Shown here one piece after another: positions 52,831 through 64,000 of a DNA stretch of 64,000 bases. The position numbers were made by a program, and so were the translations under genes. A model generated the notes under the pieces. That model did not search any database, was not told the DNA's origin, and saw only the letters and a list, made by a program, of their open reading frames with translations. Numbering within the stretch: the stretch's first letter is position 1; every line of letters starts with the position of its first letter. This DNA is from Myotis daubentonii (taxonomy: Eukaryota; Chordata; Mammalia; Chiroptera; Vespertilionidae). The stretch covers positions 33,421,341 through 33,485,340 of the forward strand of contig NC_081844.1 in assembly GCF_963259705.1 (NCBI RefSeq). Direction: 5' to 3'.

Positions 52831-54420
52831 CCACAACCCGGGATACTGGGGTGCATAGACTCCCCCTCCTTACCTTCCCCGAGTCGGGGGTCCCCCGAGG
52901 GACACAGCCCGGAGGTTTCGCTGTCCTCCCTTTGTTTCCGTGTGAGGGCAGCACTGTCAGGGGTCTCCGTGCGCCCTGCCTTGTCGGGACCCACAAAGAT
53001 CATAGAACACAGCCTGTCCTGAGTGCCACCAGGGCCTGCCCAGCGCCGGTGACATCAGAACTACCCTGCAGAATCCCCACACCTGGCAAACCCGAAAGCT
53101 GCTCCCCCTTTTCTCTTTCCGAAAAATCATGCCTTCTAGATGCTCAGGCTACCATTCTGTCATCCTCCCTGTCCTGGCTCCATCCCAACCACACCCCATC
53201 ACGACACCCCGTCTCCATAGAAAGCCCACACTGCTCGGTGATGCCCAAGTTCAGGCTCCAGGCATTTGCACTCGCAGGTGCGAGGCAAGACCCCCCTCCC
53301 CAGCTCAGCCGCAAGAAGCCTTCCTCACCCCTTCAACACTTCCCAACAGCAAAGCCTCCATGCCTCTCCTCTTGGCTGTCTGCTAACATAGCAACCACCA
53401 CTTTACACTCCTGTGCCCTGCTTGCTGCTGGTTGTTCTCGCTGTGGACCTCTACCTTACTAGCGCCGGTGTGTTGTGTCCCTGCTCAACCCTGCCCCCAC
53501 TACAGATGAGCTCCAAGAGCAGGAGCTCACTCAGGGCTGAGTCCCCAGGGCTGGTACCCACGAGGGAACAGCTTACTAACTGGATGAAAGGGTGATGCCA
53601 CCACAGGAGAGCAAGGGGCAGCCACGTAGATCAATACCAAGGAAAGCTGGCTCCAGGTGAGTAGGGATGGCATGTGCAAAGGCCCTGAGGTGGAAAAGTG
53701 TGTTTGCAGAAGATCCGTATGTTTGAGGAAGCAGGGGAAACCATCTCGTGGTTCCTAGTAGGGGAATAACATGGTCCCTCTGGCTGTGTGTGTGGAGAAG
53801 GGCTCAGTGGTGAGGCTAGGGAAGGAGGCTGGGACCGTCCAAACGAATGACGGTGGCCACAGGGGCCAAGCTGAGCGGACGGGCCTTGTCAATGGGTCTA
53901 TTAGGGTATTCCAGGGTAACCCCAGGTGTGGGAGCTGAGTTACAGGGGGTGCCTTTCCCCATGGGCCACGCTGGAATAGGGATTGAAAAGTCTTCGAGTG
54001 CATGGGTAGGAGCAGCGCATTAGGTAGACGAAGCCTCCCTATGGGGCCTGGGTGTCCAGGAGAGGTAGGGCTACACACATGACGCACCACACCCCTAGAC
54101 ATGTGAGTAGGGCTTCCCAAAGCACACGTACCCCGTCCCTCCCCGCCCCCCGAACCCGGAGGGGGTTTTCGGCCTGGATGCTGGGAGGCAGGGGCGCAGC
54201 CACAGCGCCAGCCCGAACACTGCTGGACGCTAGGACTCATGCAACCCCTGAGACCGGGGAGCCTCTGCAGCAGGTGCCTCTGGCCCAGGTGTGACACCCC
54301 TGCGTCTTGCATCCCTCAGCTCCACAACAAAGGCCCTTAGAGCTCAGCCCGGACCCCACGTTTTCCCAGAGCCCAAGGTAGGGGGGGTGGGAGGCTCGGC
54401 CTTGTTCCCCGACCTGCCTG
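52830..54420. other. Intergenic spacer with old repeat
   Basis: Between the CBARP promoter and the ATP5F1D promoter. The part at 53190-53600 resembles a diverged LINE2 3' end (GATGAGCTCCAAGAGCAGG, AACTGGATGAAAGGG). The rest is unique or unclassified. No supported exon. Confidence 0.5.
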
Positions 54421-54438
54421 CATGATCGCGGGGGCGGA

Positions 54439-54492
54439 GCGGTGACGTCAGCGCCGCAAGCGAGGCTGCGCAGGCCGCGGTGACGTCAGCGG
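54439..54492. promoter_or_regulatory. Paired cAMP-response elements
   Basis: Two perfect palindromic TGACGTCA sites, at 54443-54450 and 54481-54488. Each sits in the same context GCGGTGACGTCAGCG and they are 38 bp apart. A TGCGCAGGC (NRF1-like) lies between them. The block is CpG-rich and could be a further promoter between CBARP and ATP5F1D. No transcript was identified from it. Confidence 0.65.
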
Positions 54493-54978
54493 AGCCCCCG
54501 GCCTACCGCACACGCGCCAGTGCGTCAGCGGCTTGCGGGGGCGACGGTCGGGCGGGGTCGCGACGACAGCATCTCCGGACACGGGGGCGCCGTCTCGTGG
54601 CGCTCGCAGGGATTGCAGCCAAGCCGTGCTCGCATCCCTGGCGCTGGCTTGCACTGGACTCTCAGCCTGAGGATGCTTTTTCCGGGATTTCTGCCTCAGT
54701 TTCAGCCTGACTCATCACCGCCCCACACAGTCTTTTGCTCCTTTAAAAAAATTATTTGTTTTCTTCTAACGTTGAACGTCTGTAAAACGCCCCCGACCCC
54801 CACACCAGAGGTAGAATCGTGGTATTTCTCTAATGTCTCAGCTCCTGGCATTCAATTAGCGCTCCCTAAATCTTGAATTCAACTTAAGTGTCTCCTCCGC
54901 GCAGGCTTTTGATCCTCCGCATGCAGAACCTTGTAACCGTCGTCTCCACCCCCGCGACACACACGCACACAGCACATG

Positions 54979-55018
54979 CACCCCCCCCCCCCCCCGCCCG
55001 CCACACACACACACACCC
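54979..55018 (+). repeat. Poly-C and CA low-complexity tract
   Basis: A C-run at about 54981-54996 is followed by a short CA repeat, immediately upstream of the ATP5F1D promoter. Confidence 0.8.
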
Positions 55019-55039
55019 TCTCAGCGGTCTGAGAGCTGG

Positions 55040-55248
55040 GACCGAAACGAAACTACAACCCCCAGCATGCTGCGCACCCAGCGGCGCGTCGTCGTTAACG
55101 TCGCGCGCGGCAGCCGGAAATCGTAGTTCGCGCGTGCGCCCTGGCTACTAATCCTTCTCCCAGACGTCACCGCGTCGTCCTCCTCGCCCTCTAGGCTGCC
55201 CGCGTTCCGCCGGGGTCTGACCACCGTCCTCTACCTACTGCCGCTGCT
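55040..55248 (+). promoter_or_regulatory. ATP5F1D: ATP5F1D promoter
   Basis: CpG-rich, TATA-less promoter just before the ATG. ACTACAACCCCCAGCATGC at 55052-55070 is a near-perfect ZNF143/Staf site. CCGGAAA at 55114-55120 is an ETS/GABP site. GCGCGTGCGC at about 55130-55139 fits an NRF1 core on the minus strand. GABP and NRF1 sites are the usual control of nuclear genes for oxidative phosphorylation. Confidence 0.75.
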
Positions 55249-57287
55249 ATGCTGCCAGCCGCGCTGCTCCGCCGCCCCGGCCTGGGTCGCCTCGTGCGCC
55301 AGGCTCGCGCCTACGCCGAGGCTGCGGCCGCCCCAGCCCCCGCCGCGGGCCCGGGACAAATGTCTTTCACCTTCGCCTCTCCCACACAGGTGCGGACGCT
55401 ATTCCGGACCCCGGGCAGGAACCTCCTAACCTCCATTCCGAACCCGATTTCTCCAATCCCCAGGTCGCCGATCCCCATTCGGTACCCACAGTCCGAGACC
55501 CCCAACCCCCAGGTCGCCGTACCTCGGACTCGTGCCCCTTCACTGTGTGGTCTGGGGTCCTGCCACCCCCAACCTCCCAAACTCCCGGACCTTCCACCTG
55601 GAATTCGACACCCAAGGGCCGGACATGCCCTTTAAGCCGGGATTGCCCCTTGCTGCAAGCACCCCTCCCGAGAGCAGCACCTCCTATGTGCCTTTCCCTG
55701 GCAGGCACCTCCTCATATCCTTAGAGCATCTCTGCCGAAGGGCTTGGGTGCTAGATTTCGTTCTCACATATGATGGCACTGAGGTCCTGCCCAAAGAACA
55801 GAACCCAAGTCGGCCCCAGCGCTGGCTGATTCTGTGTCTCCCATTGGCACTCAGCTCTGCCCAGCCCATTTCACTACTTGGGAGACTGAATCCCGGTGGA
55901 GTGGGCCTGGCCTGCAGTGACCTATTATTCCTCATCTGTCTTCGCCAGGTCTTCTTCAATGGCGCCAACGTCCGGCAGGTGGATGTGCCCACGCAGACAG
56001 GGGCCTTCGGTATCCTGGCAGCCCACGTGCCCACCCTGCAGGTCCTGCGGCCAGGATTGGTTGTTGTCCATGCTGAGGATGGCACCACCTCCAAATACTT
56101 CGGTGAGTCCAGCAGGAGGACAGGGGACTGGGCTGAGCAGAGCTGCACGTTGCAGCAAGCCAGTCCCCATTTCAGTTGGTATGGTAAGAAAAAGTGCTGT
56201 GGGCACTCGGAGGACACAATAGGAAGAAAGCCAGAAGCTTTTTTGCATCTTCCAGCTTCTTACTGGCTGTGGTTAAGAAGCTTGTAGTGGGTTGGAGGTG
56301 GGTGACAGGTCTGGGAAGAGAAGTAAAATGGTGCTGGCTAGGTGTGCTCTCCTTTCCCGAAGCAGCCCCCATCTTGCCCTTCCCTCTCTTCTTCCTCCAC
56401 AGGCCTCTCCTAAATGCTAAGAGACCCCACAGAGACTTGCAACCAGGGAGCAATGGGCAGTGGCAGCTTGTCCTGGGCTAACCCTCTGTCCCTGTCCCCA
56501 AGGCCCCTTTTTTCGCTGTGAGCCGAAGCAGCCCGGCCTAGCCTCATTTCCCCTCCTAGTCCCTCTCCTGTTGTTTTCTTCTATCCTAGGCCCTTCCTTG
56601 TTTCATTGTTCCCAGCTTTAACAAATGTTCTCTAAAAATAAATAAATGTGCTGGCAAGGGGGCCTGACTTAAGAGGAGGAAATTTGTGCAGAAAGAAACC
56701 AGCTCTAAGACCTTCACCAGCATTAGTCTCCAAAGCTATAGCCATCCAGGATTCAAACACAGCCCTCTGTTCACCTGACCCTGCTCCGCTAATGAGCTCG
56801 TGGGTGAAGGGAAGGGTCTGTCCCCATGACCAGCCACCAGCAGATGCCCCTGTTGGCCCCCTGGTCTCATGTGTTCTCTCCAGGTGCCCATTCCCTGCGC
56901 TGGATCCCAGGGTTCTTGTGGGGCCACTGTCCTGGGGCTGGTGGTTTCCCCTAAGCCACCCCCTCTCCTCCTGCAGTTAGCAGCGGCTCGGTCACAGTGA
57001 ACGCTGACTCATCAGTTCAGTTACTGGCTGAAGAGGCTGTGTCGCTGGACATGCTGGATTTGGGGGTAAGTGTCCCAGCAGAAACTGAGGCACAAGCTAA
57101 GGGTTTCTGGCTTTGGGGGTGGAAGGGACCCTGTTTGGACCTCACTAACCACCACCTACTGTAGGCGGCCAAGGCAAACTTGGAGAAGGCACAATCGGAG
57201 CTGTCAGGGGCATCCGACGAGGCCATGAGGGCTGAGATCCAAATCCGAATCGAGGCCAACGAAGCCCTGGTGAAGGCTCTGGAGTAG
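55249..57287 (+). CDS. ATP5F1D: ATP synthase F1 subunit delta, mitochondrial
   Basis: Delta subunit of the mitochondrial F1Fo ATP synthase central stalk, which couples the c-ring to the catalytic head. Four coding exons: 55249-55389, 55949-56102, 56977-57065, 57165-57287 (TAG at 57285-57287). The total is 507 nt, 168 aa, equal to human. The Arg-rich, acid-free N-terminus MLPAALLRRPGLGRLVRQARAY (first part) is a mitochondrial transit peptide; the mature protein would start at AEAAAA. The beta-sandwich domain includes MSFTFASPTQVFFNGANVRQ and PTLQVLRPGLVVVHAEDG (each in part). The C-terminal helical hairpin ends IRIEANEALVKALE. All introns GT-AG; phases consistent. Lies head to head with CBARP across about 2.6 kb, and upstream of MIDN as in human. 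Confidence 0.98.
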
Positions 57288-57685
57288 GCGGTGCGTGCTC
57301 CTCGCCAGTGTCAGCGGGGAAACCAAGGCCCAGAGTGGGGCAGGGGTTGGAACCAGCTCTCATGGTTCCAGCATGAGGGTGGGGGCAACCCCTCTGGGAG
57401 GTAGCCATCCTTGCCAGTGAGGCCACCAGGGGGCAGCAAATTGCTAGCTTCTCCCAGTGCATACCCCCTGGGCCCAGGCCTGGTGGCAGGGGTGAGCTCA
57501 GAGACCCTGCTCTGCTCTTGGGGGGACTGTCACCTAGGGGATTTGCCTCCCACCTCCAAAGACCCCACCAACCTGACCTGCTGCCCTCCACCCTCATGCT
57601 GTAGAGACCTCTTTTTCCTACTGCCTTCTCTGGACCGCTTGTCCCCAGTGTGCACCCCATTAAAGACCAGGGACCCCAGTTGTGT
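57288..57685 (+). other. ATP5F1D: ATP5F1D 3'UTR
   Basis: Short 3'UTR ending with the variant signal ATTAAA at 57659-57664. A CTCF-like CCACCAGGGGGCAGC lies at 57423-57437. I did not exclude a small 3'UTR intron. Confidence 0.7.
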
Positions 57686-60600
57686 GTGCTGATTTTGTCT
57701 CCTGCCTAGGGCAATGGGCTTGGGATACCATACCTCTGTTAGGGAGGGCCTCGGCTTCAAGGATTTGGGGATTGTGGCCTAAAAGGTCCTTGGGAGCCTC
57801 TGAGGAGTGAGGGAGAACACAGCTAGTGACACCAGGCTAGGTGACGGGCAGGGTTCTCGGGACAGCATGGGTGGAGGGGTGGCTGTGGTTCTTTGGTCAG
57901 GACTGGGCTGCTAGTCGAGACACCTAGGGTCCAGTCAGGTTCCAGGTTGTGATTTCCACTCTGGGCTTCCTGGCCCTACTCCCAGGGAGGCCCTGCCTTG
58001 TACTGGACCAGCCTGGGTGGCCCTGGCTGGATGACTGCCTGACTTCTGTTGCTGTTGGCATCTCTGTGGCACCCCAGGCCCTGGGACAGCCCCAGATGGG
58101 GTGGGGTGTCTCGACAGGAGCAGCCCTGGCAGCACACAGCTTCACAGAGCTGTTCCATCTCCTCCATTTTGTAACCCTGGGGATGACCCAGACTTGGGTT
58201 CCAGGTGGTTGGCAGAGGACTTCAAGGCAGGAGGGTCTTCTCGCCCCACCCCCGTCAGCCCTGAGCCCAAGCTGGGCTTGCAGGGTATTCCAGGATGGTG
58301 AGTGTTCGGAAGAGCCTGGGCCTCCCTCTGTGTCACAGGGAGGCCACCCTGGGGCATGTCATCAGTATGGATGGGCTGTGCACTAGTGTGTCACAGTCCT
58401 GTGCAAGTGACTGTCACATGGCTGTGTTCAAGGCTTGACATGGTGAGAGACCCATGTGTGGGGGCCTCCAGGTGATCTCCTGCGCTGTGTGTGTGTGTGC
58501 GTATGTGCGTGCGCGCCCCCACACGCTTGGGTCTCCTTTCTCTCAGGCCAGTGAGGCCCAAGCAGCAGTCCCCTACTTCCCGGGAACTCCCAGCCTAGAG
58601 AAGGCTGTGATAGCGGGTGCAGCACCACTCTTCCTTGTCTCCAGCTCAGAGGCAAGGTCTTCAGAGTTCATGGCCAGGTTGGGCACCATAAATAAAACCA
58701 AAGGAGGGAGGTTAACGAGGGAGACCATCACCAAAATGCTGCCAGCACCCCCTCTCTGCTTATGTCCTGAGAGACTTCAGCCTCCAGCTGGGGGACAGCA
58801 GGATGCAACTGGGACACCATAGTACATTCCCCATGGGAGACATGAGACTTGGGGACACACCCTGCCTGACACGGGCCCCGAGGGAACAGCTGGTGCTGGC
58901 AGGGTCAAGACCTGGGGCAGAAGGGTTTCAGGGTGGGGCAGGTCACAGGGACAGGAACCAGGGGTCCAGACCTCATCCACAGGGCAGGCTTGGGACCTGA
59001 GGGGGGCAGGAAAGGGGTCCCCTGGTACAACTGTGCTTATATCCTGGGACAATTGCTGAAGTATAGGGATGCTGTAAATGGGAAGGAATCAGAAGCCAGT
59101 TGATTAGCATGTTTATTAAGTTAGACCTGCAGAGCAAGGTCAGGGCCTCCACACACACACAACGCCCCCCATCAGGAGCAAACCGTCACCCGCCAGTGTG
59201 GTTTCAGCAAGGTCAGGGACCAGCCTGAGATCGCAAAGTTCTGCCTACCCCAGTAGCAACATCCCCCCCCCTTGGAGGTCCCACCTAGGCTGTTCTGTTT
59301 CTTCTGCCAACTCCAAGCTGGAAGCAGAGCCCCTACACTGGGCCCCTCTGCCTGTGTCCACCACCTGTAGCCACTTAAGTCTCCAGACCTTTGCAGTAGC
59401 TGTTTCCATTTCCTGGAGAACCATGCTGTGTTTGTGGCAAACCGCTCTCCATCCCTCCACACCAGCCCCAGTAACTCCTTCCTTCCAGCCGAGTCCTAAC
59501 TGACCTTGTGGGGTTAGGAGTGCCTGGGAGTGGGAGTGGGGCAAAGGCCATAGGAGCATTGGGTGAGAGTCGGAAGGAACAGCCCTGGGAGGGATGCTGA
59601 GGGTAGAGGTGGGGATGGTCATCCCAGATGAAGAAGCCAGAAAAGTGGATAGGGGTTGGGTGAGTAGAGCTTGGGGTCCCTTTCTAGGCAGAAGGGTCAG
59701 GAGGACCAATAGGGCCCCACCACCAATCAGGGTCATCCTCAGAAAGCCACCAAAATGACATGCCATGCTCTTGCCTGTGTGGTCTATTTCCTAGTATGTG
59801 AAATGGGTAGGGGGGTTATGCCCAGCCCAAAGGATGGGCAGCAGCCTGTGAACTTGCATTATTGAATGATGACAACATCACTGGGTCTGAGTGAGGGACC
59901 CATACCTCAGGCCCCAGGGTGAGTCCTGCAGGATATTCATTCCACCCCATGGCCACCTAGGAAATAGGCTCCAGGGGCCAAAACCCTCCCGAGGTCACAG
60001 GACGTGTGATGACTGGCTGCACAAGGCAGTCCTGGTGCTGGTTAATCGCTCCATAAATGCCCTCTGAGGTCACTGTTAAGGGATGCGCGGCCCGGCACCC
60101 CCACTCCAGGCAGGTGACTTGGGCCTGTTTTCCTGGACTGTGCTGCTGACTCAGGCTCCCCTTCCCACGCCCCGCCTTCCGCCTTGCAGGCACCCCCAGG
60201 CGGAAGCACAGGGCTTGGAGCGGCAGAAAAATGTCAGGGAGTCCGGCTGTGCACCCAGAGACCCAATACCCGTGGCCCAAGTAGGGGTGCGACCGAGTCG
60301 TCGACTAGGACAACCGTGACCTCGGGTTCGGTGGCATTCCATGAGCGCAGTCATTGACGGCCAAGTGGCCCCGGCCGGGCGGCACTCCTGGGCTCTGGCC
60401 CACTGGGAGGGGCGGCGATGGCCTGCGTCACTGCCCGCCCGGCTCCCTCCCACCACCCCTGCCCGCCCAAACTCCACCCAGGGAAGGCGGCGCGGATAAA
60501 GGTTCAGGGCCGCCGGTGCGGCCCCATACCTACCCCACCACGGCGCACTGGTTCTCGACCCAGGTACATTAAAGGACTGTGGTGACCTCGGACTGGCCGC

Positions 60601-61400
60601 GCCCGGTGAGTTGTGGGCGGGATCTCGCGGGCCAAGGAGGGGTTCCCCGCTTTAGGCTTTTAAGGTGCCCCACTTTTCTTTGTTCTTGGGACAGGCAGGG
60701 TTTGGGATACCTCCAGTCCTGGGAAGCACCCCTTCCCCCACGGGACGTGGAATGGGTGGAGCGAGGCGCAGCCAGCACCCCCTTCACAGGACCTGGGCCC
60801 CTGCCCCACCCCCCCCGTCACTCCCCCTCCCCGGAGTGACCTTGAGCTAGTTGCTGTTCCAGCCTGCTTTCCGGTGTGTACGGCCTCAATGATTTAGAGG
60901 ATTCACACTAGCGAGTCTCTCCCCACGCCCGAAGTCGGTCGGCTTTGCCCTGCCCGGGACATTCTCGCGCCCCCTCCCCAGGACTCTCAGCAGCGCTCCC
61001 GGATGGGGGCCGGCAGAGGGCGCGCCAGCGCTGCTGACTCACCGCAGCCCCGAGCAGAGCCGTGCGCGCGGGCCCCACCAGGGACGCCGCGTCACGTCAT
61101 AGCTCCGGCGGGTGCGACTCAAGAAGCAGGTCCAGCCCGCGAGACTGGGGTGGGAAGCGAGGTAGCACCAGGGTCCCCCCGACACCGGCCACGTCACGGG
61201 ATGCAGGACTCGCCATCAGCTCGTGGAGACCTCACGCCCCAAAGTCGAACCTTCCCGCGAGCCGCCGAACATGGCCCAGCCACGAGGCGCGGGTATTGCC
61301 CCTCGCTTCCGCTCGCGGTAGCTTCCCGGACGGACGCGGGAGAGGTCACGCGACATCCTGCCCATCCTGGCGCGGGGACAAAGCCGGCCCTCACGCCACA
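57686..61400. other. Intergenic spacer between ATP5F1D and MIDN
   Basis: Mostly unique GC-rich sequence, with a GT/GC microsatellite near 58487-58514. A CpG-rich patch at 60300-60650 has GGCGCGGATAAAGG and a GTGAGT donor-like site at about 60605; it may be an upstream non-coding exon or an enhancer. No coding exon that I can support. Confidence 0.5.
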
Positions 61401-62170
61401 CAGCTCCGGGAAGAGGTCCCGAGTCCTCCCGGGCCGCTCGCCCTTTGTTGTGGGCACCAGGCCTTATGAATGGCCCCCGGCGCGGGCGGGGGCGTGGGGG
61501 CCGGCTTCTGCGGCTCCAGCTCCGCCCCCGTCGCGCTCCCCTTGGCCACCGGGGCAGGGGCGGGGCCAGGGGCGGGCCCTGCGGCCACGTGGGGCAGCGC
61601 CGCGGCTACAGCCATTGGCCGGTAAGCGCAGCCCACTAGGCCTTCGGCGCGCGTCGATTGGCCGGCGCGGGCCGGCAGAGTAAGTAGTGAATGGGAGGGG
61701 GCGGAGGCCCCGCCCCTTGGAACGTTGCTACATTATAACTTTTTTTTCTTGTTACTTTCACCCCCAGATCTTCGGAGCGGCGGCGGCGACTGTTGCTAAG
61801 GGAGGTGACGCGCCGAGAAACGCGGCCCGACCGGCAGACGGCAGTAAGCGCGGTCAGCCAGCGGCGCCCACTCCTCCGGGACCCTCCCCCCGCGCCCGCC
61901 TAGTCTCGGTCGACTCCCGCCGCCCTTGAAAGAAGCCGCAAGTACAGTCCCCACCCCCGGAAGGCGCCCCAACGAGCCGACTCGACCCCGGAGCGCCACT
62001 GAGATTCTTGATTCGCCATTTGTTCCTGGGACCTTCTCGAAGGGGACACGCGCTGCCCCTCATACCCAGTGACCCCGAGAACCCTGGTTCGGGGAGCCCC
62101 GGCCCTGTCCGGAGGCGCGGCGAGGATTGGCGTTGCCCCGCGGACCCCAGTTCCCCAGCGCGGGCCGGGG
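61400..62170 (+). promoter_or_regulatory. MIDN: MIDN CpG-island promoter and 5'UTR
   Basis: Dense CpG block. ATTATAACTTT at 61733-61743 looks TATA-like. Immediately after comes a pyrimidine tract and CCCCCAG|ATCTTCGG at about 61768, which could be either the start region or a 3' splice site joining a non-coding exon 1 (donor-like GGTAAGCG near 61620). I cannot decide between these. The 5'UTR runs to the ATG at 62171. Confidence 0.55.
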
Positions 62171-63785
62171 ATGGAGCCGCAGCCTGGCGGCGCCCGGAGC
62201 TGCCGGCGCGGGGCCCCTGGCGGCGCCTGCGAGCTGGGCTCCGCGGCGGATGCAGCGTCCATGAGCCTGGCCATCCACAGCACAACGGGCACTCGCTACG
62301 AGTTGTCGGTGTCCCCCGACGAGACGGTGGAGGGGCTGCGCAAGCGGCTGTCCCAGCGCCTCAAAGTGCCCAAGGAGCGCCTGGCGCTGCTCCACAAAGA
62401 CACGTAGGTACCGAGCGCCGCCCTTGCCGCAGCGCACCCCTGGCCTGCTGCTCCCTGTGGCCCCGGCCCCCGGACGGGAACAAAGAGCTCGCAGCTCGGG
62501 AAAGGAAGGGGGCGGCCAGACCGGGGGTGGGGGGACTGGCGCGCTCTCGGGCGCCCTCTGCTCGGCCTTGCTTGCTTCGGCCCCCTCCCCCGCCTGGGGT
62601 CGCTGCACAAAGGCTGCTGCGACGGTGCCTCCCGCTGGGCTCAGGCGACACCCCTCGCGGGACGATGGGAGCCCTGGGACGGCGCGGTGCTCCCATCTGC
62701 GGGGGTAGGGGAGCCGCTGCTGTCGCTTCCCCTGCCTGCTTCTCCGCCGGCTTCCGCATCTGCTCGGCAGGCCTCTGTGCGTCTGGCTGTCTCCTTCCAC
62801 TTGCGTCTCTCTGCCCCCCTTTGTTCTCGCCACGAGCGCTCCCCTCAGCCTTCCCCTCCCCCTCCCCCATGGTATTTAAATCGCCTCCAGGCTGGGAAGC
62901 CCTCCTCCCGCTGGCCTCCGGGGACTCGCTGTGTCCATCCCCAGCGGAGGGGCCTCGGTGGGGGAGGGGCAAGAGGGGGAGGGTCTCCTTTGTCTGAACG
63001 GCGGCTGCCTACGCCAGTGAAGGAGGGAGGAGGGGGAGCCCTGCCGGGCAAAGCCCCTGAAGGCTACGTCCTGTGGCCCCACAAAGAGGAGCCCAGGGCT
63101 GGAGTTCGTGAATTACCGGCAGGGCTGGCCCTGGGGTGGCTGGGAGGGTGTCACAGGGCAAAGTGGGGCCCGGGTAAGGAAAAAAAGTGTCTTGCTGAGG
63201 TGCAAAGGGGGTGCCCCACTCCAGAGTTGGGGTTCCTTGAGAGAAGGGATCTGAACCACTAGCATGGGGTCCCAGGGCCAGATAGTGAGCCTCGCCCCCA
63301 CTTTCAGGGCCCAGGGTCTAGCGGCCAGGTAGAGATGGGGGTGGGAGGACTTCTGTCTCCCTAGCAAGCACTCCCTCAGCGTCTGCTTCCGCGTCCCTGC
63401 CTGGTCTCTGCTGTAGCCTCACCCTCTTCCTTCCTCCCCCTCCCCACCCCACCCCACCAGCCGGCTCAGTTCGGGGAAGCTGCAGGAGTTCGGCGTGGGG
63501 GATGGCAGCAAGCTGACTCTCGTGCCCACCGTGGAGGCGGGCCTCATGGTAAATGGCTGAGGAGGCCCCAACATGGGAGGGCAGCGCCCTTTCATGCCAG
63601 CATGGTCCCCCTCACACCTGTCTGGGTTCCCCCCCCACCTTTCAGGGCCCTCCCAGCCCCTGTGCCCAGGTGCCCAACCTAGAATGCATACTCAGGGTCT
63701 CTTCCCCTCCTTCTCTTTGTAGTCTCAGGCCTCAAGGCCAGAACAGTCTGTGATGCAGGCTCTGGAGAGCTTAACAGAGACCCAG
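62171..63785 (+). CDS. MIDN: Midnolin, first three coding exons (partial)
   Basis: N-terminal part of midnolin, a nuclear protein that binds the proteasome and delivers short-lived nuclear proteins, such as immediate-early factors, for degradation without ubiquitin. Exons here: 62171-62403 (ATG at 62171, donor GTAGGT), 63461-63548, and 63723-63785 (donor GTGAGA); the rest lies to the right. It starts MEPQPGGARSCRRGAPGG, like human. From residue 32 on there is a ubiquitin-like domain: SLAIHSTTGTRYELSVSPDE, GLRKRLSQRLKVPKERLALL, then LSSGKLQEFGVGDGSKLTLV and PTVEAGLM. Exon 3 gives SQASRPEQSVMQALESLTE. Phases are consistent (Thr codon AC|C split). The Catch domain and the C-terminal helix that binds the proteasome are outside the window. 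Confidence 0.96.
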
Positions 63786-64000
63786 GTGAGACTCAAGTGC
63801 CGCCCCTCCTCGCCCAGGGGCTAGCAGGCCCCGAGCCCAACCCCTCTGGAGAGCCTGGGGTTGTTTCTGTTCGGAGGAGGCCTGTGGGGAGGGGACTGGA
63901 GCTGCTCCGCCTTCTTGCCAGCTTGGCCTGGTCACCCAGCTTCCTCTTCCTCCTCCCCCCAAGCACTCACCACCTGACCTTGAGGGCCTTCTCTCCCACG

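Noticed and set aside
60480..60610. GATAAAGG-containing CpG patch with a GTGAGT site, as a separate gene promoter
   Set aside because: Suggestive of a promoter with a first exon, but no downstream acceptor or coding exon could be tied to it. It is kept only as a note in the spacer.
62008..62997. 329-codon plus-strand open frame over the MIDN start
   Set aside because: It is in a different frame from midnolin and runs through the MIDN exon 1 donor and CpG island. High GC removes stop codons by chance.

Overview
This window is mammalian nuclear DNA, almost certainly from a vespertilionid (vesper) bat. It has intron-containing vertebrate genes with CpG-island promoters, more than 20 tRNA-derived SINEs of the bat Ves type, several non-autonomous hAT DNA transposons with intact 8-bp target-site duplications, and one Helitron of the HeliBat kind. 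Among mammals, Helitrons and abundant young hATs are characteristic of vesper bats. All gene names come from recognising the encoded proteins and checking splice sites and reading phase; no database search was possible.

Layout from left to right: (1) 1-3.2 kb, the last two coding exons and 3'UTR of DAZAP1 (+). (2) 3.2-13.8 kb, repeat-rich spacer with a processed ALYREF pseudogene (-), an antisense HAL1/L1-like LINE, many SINEs, hAT elements and an LTR-like remnant. (3) 13.9-15.7 kb, complete RPS15 (+, 4 exons, 145 aa). (4) 15.7-23.8 kb, repeat-rich spacer with an RPL28 processed pseudogene (-). (5) 23.8-43.3 kb, complete STK11/LKB1 (+), with both the long (439 aa) and short (417 aa) C-terminal exons and an AT-AC U12-type second intron. 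Intron 1 holds a retroposed H/ACA snoRNA-like sequence, and a later intron holds the Helitron. (6) 43.7-52.5 kb, CBARP (-, 9 coding exons, 734 aa), convergent with STK11. (7) 55.2-57.7 kb, complete ATP5F1D (+, 4 exons, 168 aa). (8) 61.4-64 kb, promoter and first three coding exons of MIDN (+), running off the right edge.

The genes are independent housekeeping, signalling or neuronal genes rather than a pathway unit: an RNA-binding protein, a small-subunit ribosomal protein, the AMPK-activating tumour-suppressor kinase, a neuronal calcium-channel regulator, the delta subunit of mitochondrial ATP synthase, and a ubiquitin-like proteasome adaptor. STK11-CBARP-ATP5F1D-MIDN matches the human and mouse order. 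DAZAP1-RPS15 directly left of STK11 does not: in those species DAZAP1-RPS15 lies to the right of MIDN and is followed by APC2. The join between 15.7 and 23.8 kb is therefore either a lineage-specific rearrangement or an assembly error, and is one of the main points to check.

I found no CRISPR array, prokaryotic operon or clearly new enzymatic system. The most unusual items are the RPS15/STK11 junction, the snoRNA-like retroposon, the Helitron with a perfect inverted repeat built on a CTCF-like core, the nested transposon insertions, and an unassigned 340-bp insertion with an 8-bp flanking duplication.
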